Shown piece by piece: positions 9,950-17,931 of a stretch of DNA of 64,000 bases. The stretch comes from Arsenicicoccus bolidensis DSM 15745 (GTDB lineage Bacteria > Actinomycetota > Actinomycetes > Actinomycetales > Dermatophilaceae), in contig NZ_AUFG01000003.1 in assembly GCF_000426385.1 (NCBI RefSeq), positions 113,370 through 177,369 on the forward strand, in the 5' to 3' direction. Position 1 is the first letter of the stretch. The number at the start of each line of letters is the position of its first letter. The translations under genes and the position numbers were made by a program. The notes under the pieces are model-generated. The model ran no database searches, had not been told where the DNA came from, and saw nothing but the letters and a program-made list of their open reading frames with translations.

Positions 9950-11178
9950 CGGCGGGCGCCACGGTCGGCACCCGGACCCACGTCGCCGGGCCCCTGGGCG
10001 GGGTCGGGCGATGGCGGACGCCCCGGCTGCTGCTGGTGACGTTGCTGACCTATGCCGCGACGCGCCTCGTGTCCGGCCTCCTCATCGCCCGGGCCGCCCG
10101 CCACCAGGTGCCGATCGGCTGGACCGGCGATCCCGTCGACTACTGGGGCATGACCCTCATGTGGGACGGCACGTGGTACCGCCGGATCGCGGAGACCGGC
10201 TATCCCGTGCCGATCCCCGTCGACGCCGCTGGGGTCACGCAGCAGAACGAGTGGGCGTTCTACCCCCTCTTCCCCGGCCTGGCCCGGGGCCTCATGGCCG
10301 TCACCGGCCTCGAGTTCCGGTATGCCGGAGCGATCGTCGCCACCGTCCTCGGCGCCGCAGCCGCGGTGCTGCTGGTGGTGCTGCTGCGGCGGCACGTGTC
10401 CGACGGCGTGGCCGTCCTCGCGATGGCGGTGTGGGCCACCTATCTCGCGACCCCGGTGCTGCAGATCGCCTACACCGAGTCCCTCGCGATGCTGCTGCTC
10501 GTGGCCTTCCTCCTGCTGCTGGAGCAGCAACGCTGGTGGGGCGCGGTCGCCGTGGCCCTGCTCATCGGCCTGTCGCGCCCCATCGCCGTCCCCCTCGGCC
10601 TGGTCGCGCTGGTCGCCGTGGTCCTGCGGTGGCGGCGCCGCGCGGAGCGCCCGATCGGGCGGGGGGAGTGGGCCGGGATGCTCGCGACCCTGGCCGGGTG
10701 CGGGGTGGCGGGCTTCGTCTGGCCCGCGATCGTGTGGTGGGCCACCGGGCAGCCGGACGGCTACACCGACACCATGGCCTCCTGGCGCGCCGGGCACGAG
10801 ATCACGCCGTTCGTGCCGTGGTGGACCAACGCCGAATACTTCTTCGAGGACAAGGCCCTCGTCGTCCTCGTGGCCTACACCGTGGTCCTGCTGCTGCTGG
10901 CGTTGGGTCCGTGGGCCCGGCCGCTCGGCTGGGTGATGCGCAGCTGGATGCTGGCCTACCCGCTCTACCTCTTCGCCGTGCAGGACCCGGGGACGAGCCT
11001 CTACCGCTACCTGCTGCTGCTGTTCCCCGCTGCCCTCATCGGGGTGGGGGCCACGTGCCGGGTGACGGCGGGCACCGTGGTGCGGGCAGCCGCCCTCGTC
11101 GGCCTGGGCGTTGCGCTGCAGGTGTGGTGGACCCAGGAGGTCCTGGTGCTCCACCTGCCAGCCTCCTGGCCCCCGTGA
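9946..11178 (+). CDS. PIG-V-like integral membrane mannosyltransferase
   Basis: A 410-aa polytopic protein with roughly nine to eleven membrane helices. The first extracytoplasmic loop carries LMWDGTWYRRIAETGYP, matching the WDxxxYxxIAxxGY signature of PIG-V/GPI mannosyltransferase 2-like GT-C enzymes, followed by NEWAFYPLFPGLARG. Such bacterial proteins probably use a polyprenyl-phosphate sugar outside the membrane; donor and acceptor are unknown here. It starts with a GTG that overlaps the DivIVA-like gene by 4 nt, so the pair forms an operon, perhaps linking envelope glycosylation to growth sites (inference). It is followed by the 67-bp palindromic element. Confidence 0.75.
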   Translation: MTAGATVGTRTHVAGPLGGVGRWRTPRLLLVTLLTYAATRLVSGLLIARAARHQVPIGWTGDPVDYWGMTLMWDGTWYRRIAETGYPVPIPVDAAGVTQQNEWAFYPLFPGLARGLMAVTGLEFRYAGAIVATVLGAAAAVLLVVLLRRHVSDGVAVLAMAVWATYLATPVLQIAYTESLAMLLLVAFLLLLEQQRWWGAVAVALLIGLSRPIAVPLGLVALVAVVLRWRRRAERPIGRGEWAGMLATLAGCGVAGFVWPAIVWWATGQPDGYTDTMASWRAGHEITPFVPWWTNAEYFFEDKALVVLVAYTVVLLLLALGPWARPLGWVMRSWMLAYPLYLFAVQDPGTSLYRYLLLLFPAALIGVGATCRVTAGTVVRAAALVGLGVALQVWWTQEVLVLHLPASWPP

Positions 11179-11219
11179 CCCGCCCCCTCCCCGCGCTCTG
11201 GACGCCCTTCCTCGCCCCG

Positions 11220-11286
11220 CCACTGGTCACCACTGGCGTTCTTGAACGTTCAAAACGTGCTCTCAGACGTCATTGGTGACCAATGG
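11220..11286. repeat. 67-bp modular palindromic element, second copy
   Basis: Palindrome CCACTGGTCACCACTGG (11220-11236), a 33-nt spacer and palindrome TCATTGGTGACCAATGG (11270-11286). The spacer holds a perfect 12-bp palindrome TTGAACGTTCAA at 11242-11253. On the reverse strand the spacer core TTTGAACGTTCAAG falls in the same register as TTTGAACGATCCAG in the element at 5531-5597, and both copies are followed by CGCC. Like the first copy it sits between the 3' ends of two convergent genes. Confidence 0.8.
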
Positions 11287-11299
11287 CGCCAGCCGGGGG

Positions 11300-12139
11300 T
11301 CAGCGGCCCTCGAAGATCGGCTTCTGCTTGGCCAGGAAGGCGTCGACCGCCGCGGCGTGGTCGGCGCTGCCACCGGTGCGGTTCATCAGCTCCCCCTCGT
11401 GAGCGAGCGACTCGGCGAAGGAGTGCTGGGCCGAGTGGTGCACGGCCTCCCTGACGGCGGCGTACGCCAGGGTCGGGCCCTTCGCCATACGACGGGCCAG
11501 GTCCATCGCGGGGACCATCACGTCGCCCTCGACCACCTCGTTGACCAGGCCCAGCTCCTTGGCCTCGGCCGCCTTGATGGTCCGGGGAAACATCAGGAGC
11601 TCCTTGGCCCGCGCCGTCCCGACCAGGCGCGGCAGGGTCCAGGACGCCCCGGTGTCGCAGGAGAGCGCGATACCGGTGAACGCGAAGTTGTAGCCGCCAC
11701 CCTCCGCGAGGAAGCGGTAGTCCGCGGCGAAGGTGAACGAGGCGCCCGCCCCCGCGGCGACGCCGTTGACCGCGGCGATCACCGGCTTGGGCATGGTGGC
11801 GATCAGCGTCACCGCCGGGTTGTAGTGCTGCTCGACGGTGTCCCACAGCGACGGGTCCTGGCGCTGGAGCAGCTCGACGTGCGACTTGAGGTCCTGGCCG
11901 ACGCAGAAGGCGCGGCCGGACCCCGTGAGCACGAGGCAGCGCACCTCGGGGTCGTCGGCGACCTGCCGCAGAGCCGCGAGGAAGGCCTCCTTGGTGGGGA
12001 TGTCGAGGGAGTTCATCGCGTCGGGGCGGTTGAAGGTCACCACGCCCACGCCATCCTCGACGGTCACGAGCACGGGAGCCTCGGACGTGTGGGGTGTCCG
12101 TGCGGGCTGGGCGGGCTGGGGCGCGGTCGTGTCGGTCAC
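11300..12139 (-). CDS. enoyl-CoA hydratase/isomerase family protein (PaaG-like)
   Basis: A 279-aa crotonase. The oxyanion-hole elements are GSGRAFCVGQDL (about 80) and VAAGAGASFTFAADYRF (about 128). The catalytic region is GIALSCDTGASWTLPRLVG, with Asp in place of the two glutamates of classical hydratases; this pattern resembles PaaG (1,2-epoxyphenylacetyl-CoA isomerase) and other delta-isomerases. No other paa genes are visible, so the substrate is uncertain. The start is GTG at 12139 with GAGGAGAGCTC upstream; the longer open frame is rejected because it lacks a ribosome binding site. Confidence 0.85.
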   Translation of the reverse strand: MTDTTAPQPAQPARTPHTSEAPVLVTVEDGVGVVTFNRPDAMNSLDIPTKEAFLAALRQVADDPEVRCLVLTGSGRAFCVGQDLKSHVELLQRQDPSLWDTVEQHYNPAVTLIATMPKPVIAAVNGVAAGAGASFTFAADYRFLAEGGGYNFAFTGIALSCDTGASWTLPRLVGTARAKELLMFPRTIKAAEAKELGLVNEVVEGDVMVPAMDLARRMAKGPTLAYAAVREAVHHSAQHSFAESLAHEGELMNRTGGSADHAAAVDAFLAKQKPIFEGR

Positions 12140-12353
12140 GAGCTCTCCTCGGGAGGTGGGTCTGCGGCGGTGCAGGGCTGCGGCCCAATCTAGCGACCGG
12201 CCGTCCAGGCGCCAGAGCGACAAGAAGTGACGTCCGGCACCTGTGGAGGTGATTAGGAACCACGGGCCAAGACTTGCGATAATGGATCCAGGTCTGTGAC
12301 CCCGGTGCCTCGTCCGTGGGGTGGGGTCGCACTGATAAGGGAAGAGGAAGCGC

Positions 12354-12521
12354 ATGGCGGCGATGAAGCCCAGGACCGGAGACGGTCCCCTCGAGGTGAC
12401 CAAGGAGGGGCGCGGTATCGTCCTGCGCATGCCCTTGGAGGGTGGCGGACGCCTCGTGGTGGAGATGACTCCCGACGAGATCGCAGCACTCGGCGAGGCC
12501 ATCAAGACGGTGACTGGCTGA
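12354..12521 (+). CDS. DUF3117 domain-containing small protein
   Basis: A 55-aa protein beginning MAAMKPRTGDGPLEVTKEG and continuing with GRGIVLRMPLEGGGRLVVEM, the DUF3117 family, which is nearly invariant in actinobacteria and of unknown function. It is short, beta-rich and soluble. AAGAGGAAGC precedes the ATG at 12354. A GATAAT -10-like hexamer lies at 12278-12283, giving a leader of about 65 nt; no convincing -35 was seen. A strong hairpin ends the unit. It is convergent with the O-methyltransferase gene. Confidence 0.93.
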   Translation: MAAMKPRTGDGPLEVTKEGRGIVLRMPLEGGGRLVVEMTPDEIAALGEAIKTVTG

Positions 12522-12556
12522 CCGGCTGAGAGACCGACGAGCACTGCTCGTATGAC

Positions 12557-12594
12557 GGAAGGCGCCCAACCCCTACTCGGGGTGGGCGCCTTCC
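12557..12594. terminator. hairpin between DUF3117 gene and O-methyltransferase gene
   Basis: GGAAGGCGCCCA (12557-12568) pairs with TGGGCGCCTTCC (12583-12594), extended by CCCC/GGGG after a one-base bulge, with a TACTC loop. The symmetry suits a bidirectional terminator for the convergent genes. Confidence 0.8.
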
Positions 12595-12662
12595 GGCTGT
12601 CCGACGTCAGCGTTGCTGAGGGCTGGCGCGGGCTGGACGGTGCTCGTCAGCTCGTCAGCTCG

Positions 12663-13295
12663 TCAGCGCTTGACGGCTGCGAAGAGGCCGTCGCCGGCCG
12701 CCAGCATCGCCGGCACCAGGTCGTCCCGCTCGCGCAGCTCCTTGCCGAGGTCGCGCAGCAGCGCGGTTCGCTCGTCGCGCGACGCCGGGTCGGCGACCCG
12801 GTCGTGCCACAGCATGTTGTCCATCGCCAGCACCCCTCCGCTGCGCAGCAGCCGCATCGCCTGGTCGACGTAGGCGGGGTACTCGCTCTTGTCGCCGTCC
12901 ACCACGACCATGTCGTAGGCGCCGTCCGCGAGGCGGGGGAGCACGTCCAGCGCCCGCCCGGCGATGATCCGCGTGCGTTGGTGCGGGATGCGGGCCTCGG
13001 CGAAGGCCTCGCGCGCCACGCGCTGGTTGGCGGGCTCGACGTCGATGGTCGTGAGGATGCCGTCGGGCGCCATACCCTGCAGGAGCCACAGGCCGGACAC
13101 GCCGGCACCCGTCCCGATCTCGACGACCGCGCGCGCCCGCACGCTGGCGGCGAGGAGGCGCAGGGCAGCCGCCGCGCCGGGCAGCACGGGGGTGCAGCCG
13201 AGCTGCTGACCGCGCTCGCGGGCCCGCTCCGCCACCGGGTCCTCCGTGACGAACTCCTCGGCGTAGGCCCAGCTGGCGGGCTTCTGTGTGCTCAT
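12663..13295 (-). CDS. O-methyltransferase, COMT-like (Rv1220c-type)
   Basis: A 210-aa SAM-dependent O-methyltransferase of the small cation-dependent family. Motif I is [16 protein letters not shown] (about 58-73), the acidic post-I residue is in TTIDVEP, and [16 protein letters not shown] and [13 protein letters not shown] supply metal-ligand positions. The natural substrate of these housekeeping actinobacterial enzymes is unknown. It is divergent from sigE, as Rv1220c is from sigE in mycobacteria. The ATG at 13295 follows TAGACT on the minus strand by 7 nt (complement at 13303-13308), so it is probably leaderless. Confidence 0.88.
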   Translation of the reverse strand: MSTQKPASWAYAEEFVTEDPVAERARERGQQLGCTPVLPGAAAALRLLAASVRARAVVEIGTGAGVSGLWLLQGMAPDGILTTIDVEPANQRVAREAFAEARIPHQRTRIIAGRALDVLPRLADGAYDMVVVDGDKSEYPAYVDQAMRLLRSGGVLAMDNMLWHDRVADPASRDERTALLRDLGKELRERDDLVPAMLAAGDGLFAAVKR

Positions 13296-13435
13296 GCCGA
13301 GAAGTCTACCGAGGGGCTGCGGCCGTGCTCACGGGGCTCCAAGCAATCTCCCAGACACCGCCCAGCACCGTGGTCGACCATGGAGGGGCAGATCTTGTGC
13401 CACCGAACGCCGACGCTCCTCCCGAGAGGCAGCAG

Positions 13436-14119
13436 ATGACCATCCCCGTCGCCCACGAACCGTCCCGCGTCGCTCCCAGCGCCCCGGTCGGCTCGACCAC
13501 CCTCCCCGAGGGTGCCGTCGCCACCGCGGAGGCCTGGGTGCCCCCGTCGTGGGACGAGGTCGTGCGCGAGCACTCCGCCCGGGTCTACCGCCTGGCCTAC
13601 CGCCTCACCGGCAACCAGCACGACGCCGAGGACCTCACGCACGACGTGTTCGTGCGCGTCTTCCGCTCGCTGGACCGCTACCAGCCGGGCACCTTCGAGG
13701 GCTGGCTGCACCGCATCACCACCAACGTCTTCCTCGACCGGATGCGCCGCAAGCAGCGCATCCGCTTCGACGCCCTGTCCGACGAGGGTGCCGCGCGCCT
13801 GCCGAGCCGGGAGATCGGGCCGGAGCAGGCGTACGCCGACGGCACCTTCGACGACGACGTGCAGCGCGCCCTGGACGCGCTCAAGCCGGAGTTCCGCGCC
13901 GCGGTCGTGCTGTGCGACATCGAGGGCCTGACCTATGACGAGATCGCCGACGCGCTGGGCATCAAGCTCGGCACCGTGCGGTCCCGCATCCACCGAGGCC
14001 GCGCCCAGCTGCGCAGCGCCCTGGCCCACCGCGACCCCGCGCTGCGCCCGCAGCCGGCCGCCCCGGTGTCCCGCCCGGCTGCCCTGCGGCCGCGCCGGCT
14101 CGGCATCGTCGGCGCCTGA
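13436..14119 (+). CDS. sigE: ECF RNA polymerase sigma factor SigE
   Basis: A 227-aa ECF sigma factor. Region 2 is at about 40-105 ([21 protein letters not shown], then [17 protein letters not shown]) and region 4 at about 140-200 ([20 protein letters not shown], then [15 protein letters not shown]). [14 protein letters not shown] matches mycobacterial SigE closely, and the neighbours fit the sigE locus. SigE directs transcription under envelope and oxidative stress. The chosen ATG at 13436 has GAGAGG 6 nt upstream; the frame is open further 5', and a GTG at 13397 is an alternative. The anti-sigma gene rseA and the protease gene htrA, expected between sigE and tatB, are absent. Confidence 0.9.
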   Translation: MTIPVAHEPSRVAPSAPVGSTTLPEGAVATAEAWVPPSWDEVVREHSARVYRLAYRLTGNQHDAEDLTHDVFVRVFRSLDRYQPGTFEGWLHRITTNVFLDRMRRKQRIRFDALSDEGAARLPSREIGPEQAYADGTFDDDVQRALDALKPEFRAAVVLCDIEGLTYDEIADALGIKLGTVRSRIHRGRAQLRSALAHRDPALRPQPAAPVSRPAALRPRRLGIVGA

Positions 14120-14221
14120 CCGTCGTGCTCACCGCCCGGACGCCTGGAGTTCACCCCCGAGGGGTGGACCGTCTGCTCCGGCCGGCCCGGTCGTGCAGGC
14201 CGACCCAGTAGTCTCGCCCTC

Positions 14222-14632
14222 ATGTGGGACGTCAACGGCACCGAGTTCTTGCTCCTGATCGTGATCGCCGTCGTCGTGCTGGGCCCGGAGCGGCTGCCGG
14301 AGTATGCCGCCAAGCTCGGTCAGCTCGTCCGCCAGGCCAAGGCCTACGCCGAGGGCGCCAAGACCTCCCTGCGCGACCAGATGGGGCCGGAGTTCGACGA
14401 CATCGACTGGCGTCAGTACGACCCACGGCAGTACGACCCGCGCCGGATCGTGCGCGAGGCCCTGCTGGACGACGGCCCCTCGGGCTCGACGGCCGCGACA
14501 GCGGGAGCAGGTGCGGGGGCAGGTGCGGCTGGTGACGCGACCATGGCGAGTGTGCAGACGGAGCCGGAGCCGAACCGTCCCGGGCAGCGCTACGACCAGA
14601 CCTACACACCCTTCGACGCCGAGGCCACCTGA
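14222..14632 (+). CDS. tatB: Sec-independent protein translocase subunit TatB
   Basis: A 136-aa TatB: N-terminal membrane helix (EFLLLIVIAVVVLGPERLPEY) with the hinge residues GPERLP, an amphipathic helix (about 25-50) and a Gly/Ala-rich tail. TatB forms the twin-arginine substrate receptor with TatC. The opening MWDVNGTEF and location after sigE match actinobacterial TatB rather than TatA. A TAGTCT box at 14209-14214 lies 7 nt before the ATG with no ribosome binding site, so it is probably leaderless and transcribed independently of sigE 102 nt upstream. tatA and tatC are not in the window. Confidence 0.93.
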   Translation: MWDVNGTEFLLLIVIAVVVLGPERLPEYAAKLGQLVRQAKAYAEGAKTSLRDQMGPEFDDIDWRQYDPRQYDPRRIVREALLDDGPSGSTAATAGAGAGAGAAGDATMASVQTEPEPNRPGQRYDQTYTPFDAEAT

Positions 14633-14665
14633 CCGCAGCGCGCTGTGCGCCGCCGCGGCCGGGCA

Positions 14666-14755
14666 GCGCTGGCGGTGGCTCACCCTGGCGAGCGTGTCTC
14701 GTGCTGCAGGGTGAGACGGATGCGCCAGGGTGAGACAGGTGCGCCAGCGCGAGAC
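14666..14755. repeat. array of 11-bp motif in inverted and direct orientation, 19-bp period
   Basis: Five copies of an 11-mer related to CAGGGTGAGAC lie between convergent tatB and mrp. Two are inverted (GGCTCACCCTG at 14677-14687, GTCTCGTGCTG at 14696-14706) and three direct (14707-14717, 14726-14736, and CAGCGCGAGAC at 14745-14755). Neighbouring copies are 19 bp apart within each orientation, and the two orientations abut at 14706/14707. Outer GCGCTGGCG (14666-14674) and CGCCAGCGC (14742-14750) enclose most of it. It could fold as a large bidirectional terminator or act as a protein-binding array. Confidence 0.75.
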
Positions 14756-14797
14756 GCGGCTCGGTCAGCGCTCAGCCGCGCCGTGGACCCGCCGGCG

Positions 14798-15931
14798 TCA
14801 GCGGCTGGTGGGGGTGAGGCCCAGCTTGCGGCCGGCCAGGCCGCGCGACCGCGTGCCCAGCCCACGGGCGATGCCGTTGAGGGCCGTGCCCGCCGCGCTC
14901 TCGGGGGAGGACAGGACGACCGGGGTGCCCTCGTCGCCGCCCTCGCGCAGCCGGGTGTCGAGCGGGATCTGGCCGAGCAGCGGCACCGGGGCCCCGACGA
15001 TGCGGGACAGCGAGTCCGCCACGGCCTGACCGCCGCCGGAGCCGAACAGCTCGAGCCGGGAGCCGTCGGGCTGCTCCAGCCAGGACATGTTCTCGACGAC
15101 GCCGACGATGCGCTGGTGCGTCTGCACGGCGATGGACCCGGCGCGCTCGGCGACCTCGGCCGCCGCCTGCTGCGGGGTGGTGACCACGAGGATCTCGGCG
15201 CCGGGGATGAGCTGCGCGACGGAGATGGCGATGTCGCCGGTGCCGGGCGGCAGGTCGAGCAGGAGGACGTCCAGGTCGCCCCAGAACACGTCGGCGAGGA
15301 ACTGCTGCAGCGCGCGGTGCAGCATCGGTCCGCGCCAGACGACGGGCTGGTTGCCGGCGACGAACATGCCGACGGAGATGACCTTCACGTCGTGCGCGAC
15401 CGGCGGCAGGATCATGTCGTCGACCTGGGTCGGCTGCTGCTCGACGCCCATCATGCGCGGCACCGAGAAGCCGTAGATGTCGGCGTCCACCACGCCGACC
15501 TTGAGCCCCTGACGGGCCAGGGCGGCGGCGAGGTTGACGGTGACCGAGCTCTTGCCGACACCACCCTTGCCGGAGGCGACGGCATACACCCGGGTCGTGG
15601 ATCCCGGCTTGGCGAACGGGATCTCGCGCTCGGCCTGGCCGCCGCGCAGCTGGTCGCGCAGGGAGCCGCGCTGCTCGTCGCTCATCACGCCGAGGTCGAC
15701 GGAGACCCCGTTGACCCCCTCGACGCGCGCGACGGCCTCGGTGACGCCCTTGCGGATCGGGTCCTTCATGGGACAGCCCGCGACCGTCAGCAGCACCCGG
15801 ACGGCGACCCGTCCGGCGTCGTCGACGTCGACCGACTCGACCATCCCCAGCTCGGTGATGGGCTTGCGGATCTCGGGGTCGTCGACCGTGGCCAGGGCGG
15901 CGTGGATCAGGTCCAGGGACGGGGCAGACAT
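14798..15931 (-). CDS. mrp: Mrp/ApbC-type Fe-S cluster carrier ATPase
   Basis: A 377-aa P-loop protein with an N-terminal MIP18/DUF59 domain (about 1-90, including GCPMKDPIRKGV) and a C-terminal Mrp/NBP35 ATPase with deviant Walker A GKGGVGKSSVTVNLA and switch DADIYGFSVPR. Mrp proteins carry or transfer 4Fe-4S clusters to apo-enzymes. The end of the protein (GTALNGIARGLGTRSRGLAG) is typical of the actinobacterial form. Two ATGs, 15940 and 15931, are possible; a minus-strand TACGAT box lies 7 nt before 15931, favouring it and a leaderless mRNA. Next to sigE-tatB and the DUF1003 gene as in mycobacteria. Confidence 0.92.
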   Translation of the reverse strand: MSAPSLDLIHAALATVDDPEIRKPITELGMVESVDVDDAGRVAVRVLLTVAGCPMKDPIRKGVTEAVARVEGVNGVSVDLGVMSDEQRGSLRDQLRGGQAEREIPFAKPGSTTRVYAVASGKGGVGKSSVTVNLAAALARQGLKVGVVDADIYGFSVPRMMGVEQQPTQVDDMILPPVAHDVKVISVGMFVAGNQPVVWRGPMLHRALQQFLADVFWGDLDVLLLDLPPGTGDIAISVAQLIPGAEILVVTTPQQAAAEVAERAGSIAVQTHQRIVGVVENMSWLEQPDGSRLELFGSGGGQAVADSLSRIVGAPVPLLGQIPLDTRLREGGDEGTPVVLSSPESAAGTALNGIARGLGTRSRGLAGRKLGLTPTSR

Positions 15932-15965
15932 GCCCCCCATCGTATGCCGCCCGCCCGGCCTCTCC

Positions 15966-16568
15966 TTACGCGCCGGGATCGGCGGGGGGCGCGGGCGCGG
16001 CCTTCTTCTTCTTGGCCTTCTTGGCGCGGGGTGCCTCCGGGTCGCTGTCGTCGGCGGCCTCCGGGACCATCCCGCGCTCCTCCAGCACCTCCAGCAGGTC
16101 TCGCAGCTCGGAGCGCAGGTAGTCGCGGGTCGCCATGTCCCGCAACGCGATCCGCAGGGCGGCCACCTCGCGGGTCAGGAACTCGGTGTCGGCCAGGTTG
16201 CGCTCGTCGCGGGCGCGGTCCTGCTCGAGGGCGACGCGGTCCCGGTCGTCCTGGCGGTTCTGGGCGAGGAGGAGCAGGGGAGCGGCATACGACGCCTGGA
16301 GCGACAGGATCAGGGTGAGGAGCGTGTAGTTGAGCGACCGCGGGTCGAACTGCGCGGCCTCGGGCATGAAGGTGTTCCACCCGAGCCAGACGACCACGAA
16401 GATCGTCATCCAGATCAGGAAGGTCGGCGTCCCCATGAAGCGGGCGAAGCCCTCGCTGGCCGAGCCGAAGGCGCCCTCGGCGAAGATCGCGGGTCGCCGG
16501 AACCGGACCCGTGCCTCCTGCGGCTGGTCCAGCCGGTTGCGGTCCTGGGTGCGGGTGCGCTCAGTCAT
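15966..16568 (-). CDS. DUF1003 membrane protein
   Basis: A 200-aa protein of the DUF1003 family, with two membrane helices at about 45-65 (FLIWMTIFVVVWLGWNTF) and 78-100 (LLTLILSLQASYAAPLLLLA), the conserved FDP-YTLLTLILSLQASYAAPLLLLAQNRQ core and a charged C-terminal coiled coil ending in a Lys/Ala-rich tail. Function unknown. Its ATG overlaps the stop of the MgtE-N/CBS gene by 8 nt, so the two are co-translated. This pairing is conserved in actinobacteria and suggests a shared role in divalent-cation homeostasis (inference). Confidence 0.88.
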   Translation of the reverse strand: MTERTRTQDRNRLDQPQEARVRFRRPAIFAEGAFGSASEGFARFMGTPTFLIWMTIFVVVWLGWNTFMPEAAQFDPRSLNYTLLTLILSLQASYAAPLLLLAQNRQDDRDRVALEQDRARDERNLADTEFLTREVAALRIALRDMATRDYLRSELRDLLEVLEERGMVPEAADDSDPEAPRAKKAKKKKAAPAPPADPGA

Positions 16569-17844
16569 GGGTCACCTCGTGCCTCTCCTCGCGCCAGTCC
16601 TCGGGGAGGATGTGGTCGAGCACGTCGTCGACGGTCACGACCCCGAGGAGGTGACCGTCCTCGTCGACCACGGGGGCCCCGGTGAGGTTGTAGTTGGCGA
16701 GCATCCGCGTGACGGTGCCCAGGCTGTCCGTCGGCTGCAGCGGCTCCAGCTCCTTGTCCAGGATCGCTCCCAGCGGGCTGTGCGGGGGCTCGCGCAGGAG
16801 CCGCTGGATGTGCACGGTCCCGAGGTAGCGCCCCGTGGGGGTCTCGAGCGGTGGGCGGCAGACGCAGACGAGGGACGCGAGCGCGGGGGAGAGCTCCTCG
16901 CGGCGGGCCCAGGCCAGCGCCTCGGCGATGGTGGCGTCCGGGCCGAGGATGATCGCCTCCGGGGTCATCAGACCACCGGCGGTGTTGTCGTCGTAGGCCA
17001 TCAGGCGGCGCAGCGGGGCGGCCTCGTCGGGCTCCATGTGCTGCAGGTAGTGCTCCTGGGTGGCCTCCGGCAGCTCGGACAGCAGGTCGGCAGCGTCGTC
17101 GGGCTGCATGAACTCCAGGACGTCGGCGGCGCGCTCGGTCTCGAGGTGGGTGAGGATCTCGATCTGGTCGTCCGCCGGGAGCTCCTCGATGACGTCGGCG
17201 AGCTTCTCGTCGTCGAGGGCGCTGGCCACCTCCACGCGTCGGCCGGGCGCCAGCTCGTGGATGACCTCGGCGAGGTCGGCGGCCTTAAGGTCGTCGTAGG
17301 CCTCCAGGAGGCGCGCGGCGCTCTGGCCCTGGTGGCGGGTCGCGAGGCCCGTCGTGTCGAGCACGTCGACGATCAGCGTCTCGCCGCGACGGCCCGTCAG
17401 GCGACGCAGCGACAGGCTGCCGCTGACGTGGCCGCGACGGACGAAGACCTTGGTCACGGACCACTCGCGCGGCCGGTCCTGCTCGATCGCCAGGTCCTCG
17501 ACGGTCGCCTCGAACGGTTCCTCGGCGGGCTGGCTCACCGTCACCGCGCGGTCCAGCAGCTCGGCGAGCACGAGCGACTCGGTCGGGCGCTGCTCGAAGC
17601 GGCGCATGTTGACCAGGCCCGTGGTGATGACCTGGCCCGCGTCGATGCTGGTGACGCGCGTGATCGGCACGAAGACGCGGCGACGGCCGGGCACCTCGAC
17701 GACGAGGCCCAGCACGCGTGGCTTGCGCCGGGTCGCGCTGAAGCTGACGACGACGTCGCGGACGCGCCCCACCTGGTCGCCGAGCGGGTCGAACACCGCG
17801 ATGCCGGCGAGGCGGGCCACGAAGACGCGACGCAGAGAGCTCAC
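16561..17844 (-). CDS. MgtE N-domain, CBS-domain and PRC-barrel protein
   Basis: A 427-aa soluble protein: PRC-barrel-like module (about 1-80), further beta-rich segment, MgtE intracellular N domain of helical repeats (about 150-285, with DDEKLADVIEELPADDQIEILTH-type repeats and DDAADLLSELPE) and paired CBS domains (about 295-425, including GAPVVDEDGHLLGVVTVDDVLDH). It lacks the MgtE membrane channel, so it resembles the cytosolic magnesium-sensing half of MgtE standing alone. GTG 17844 has AAGGTGA 4-5 nt upstream; in-frame alternatives are 17853 and 17868. Overlaps the DUF1003 gene by 8 nt. Confidence 0.85.
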   Translation of the reverse strand: MSSLRRVFVARLAGIAVFDPLGDQVGRVRDVVVSFSATRRKPRVLGLVVEVPGRRRVFVPITRVTSIDAGQVITTGLVNMRRFEQRPTESLVLAELLDRAVTVSQPAEEPFEATVEDLAIEQDRPREWSVTKVFVRRGHVSGSLSLRRLTGRRGETLIVDVLDTTGLATRHQGQSAARLLEAYDDLKAADLAEVIHELAPGRRVEVASALDDEKLADVIEELPADDQIEILTHLETERAADVLEFMQPDDAADLLSELPEATQEHYLQHMEPDEAAPLRRLMAYDDNTAGGLMTPEAIILGPDATIAEALAWARREELSPALASLVCVCRPPLETPTGRYLGTVHIQRLLREPPHSPLGAILDKELEPLQPTDSLGTVTRMLANYNLTGAPVVDEDGHLLGVVTVDDVLDHILPEDWREERHEVTHD

Positions 17845-17931
17845 GGGGGTCACCTTATCGGCGTGCAACCTTGTGCCCCGCCACGACGTCCTGAGGGTGT
17901 CAAGGAAGCACGTCCCAGAGGGGGGACCATC

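Noticed and set aside
16330..17931. Long plus-strand open frame joined to the L,D-transpeptidase.
   Set aside because: It is antisense to the MgtE-N/CBS and DUF1003 genes. The signal peptide, ribosome binding site and domain start at 17932.
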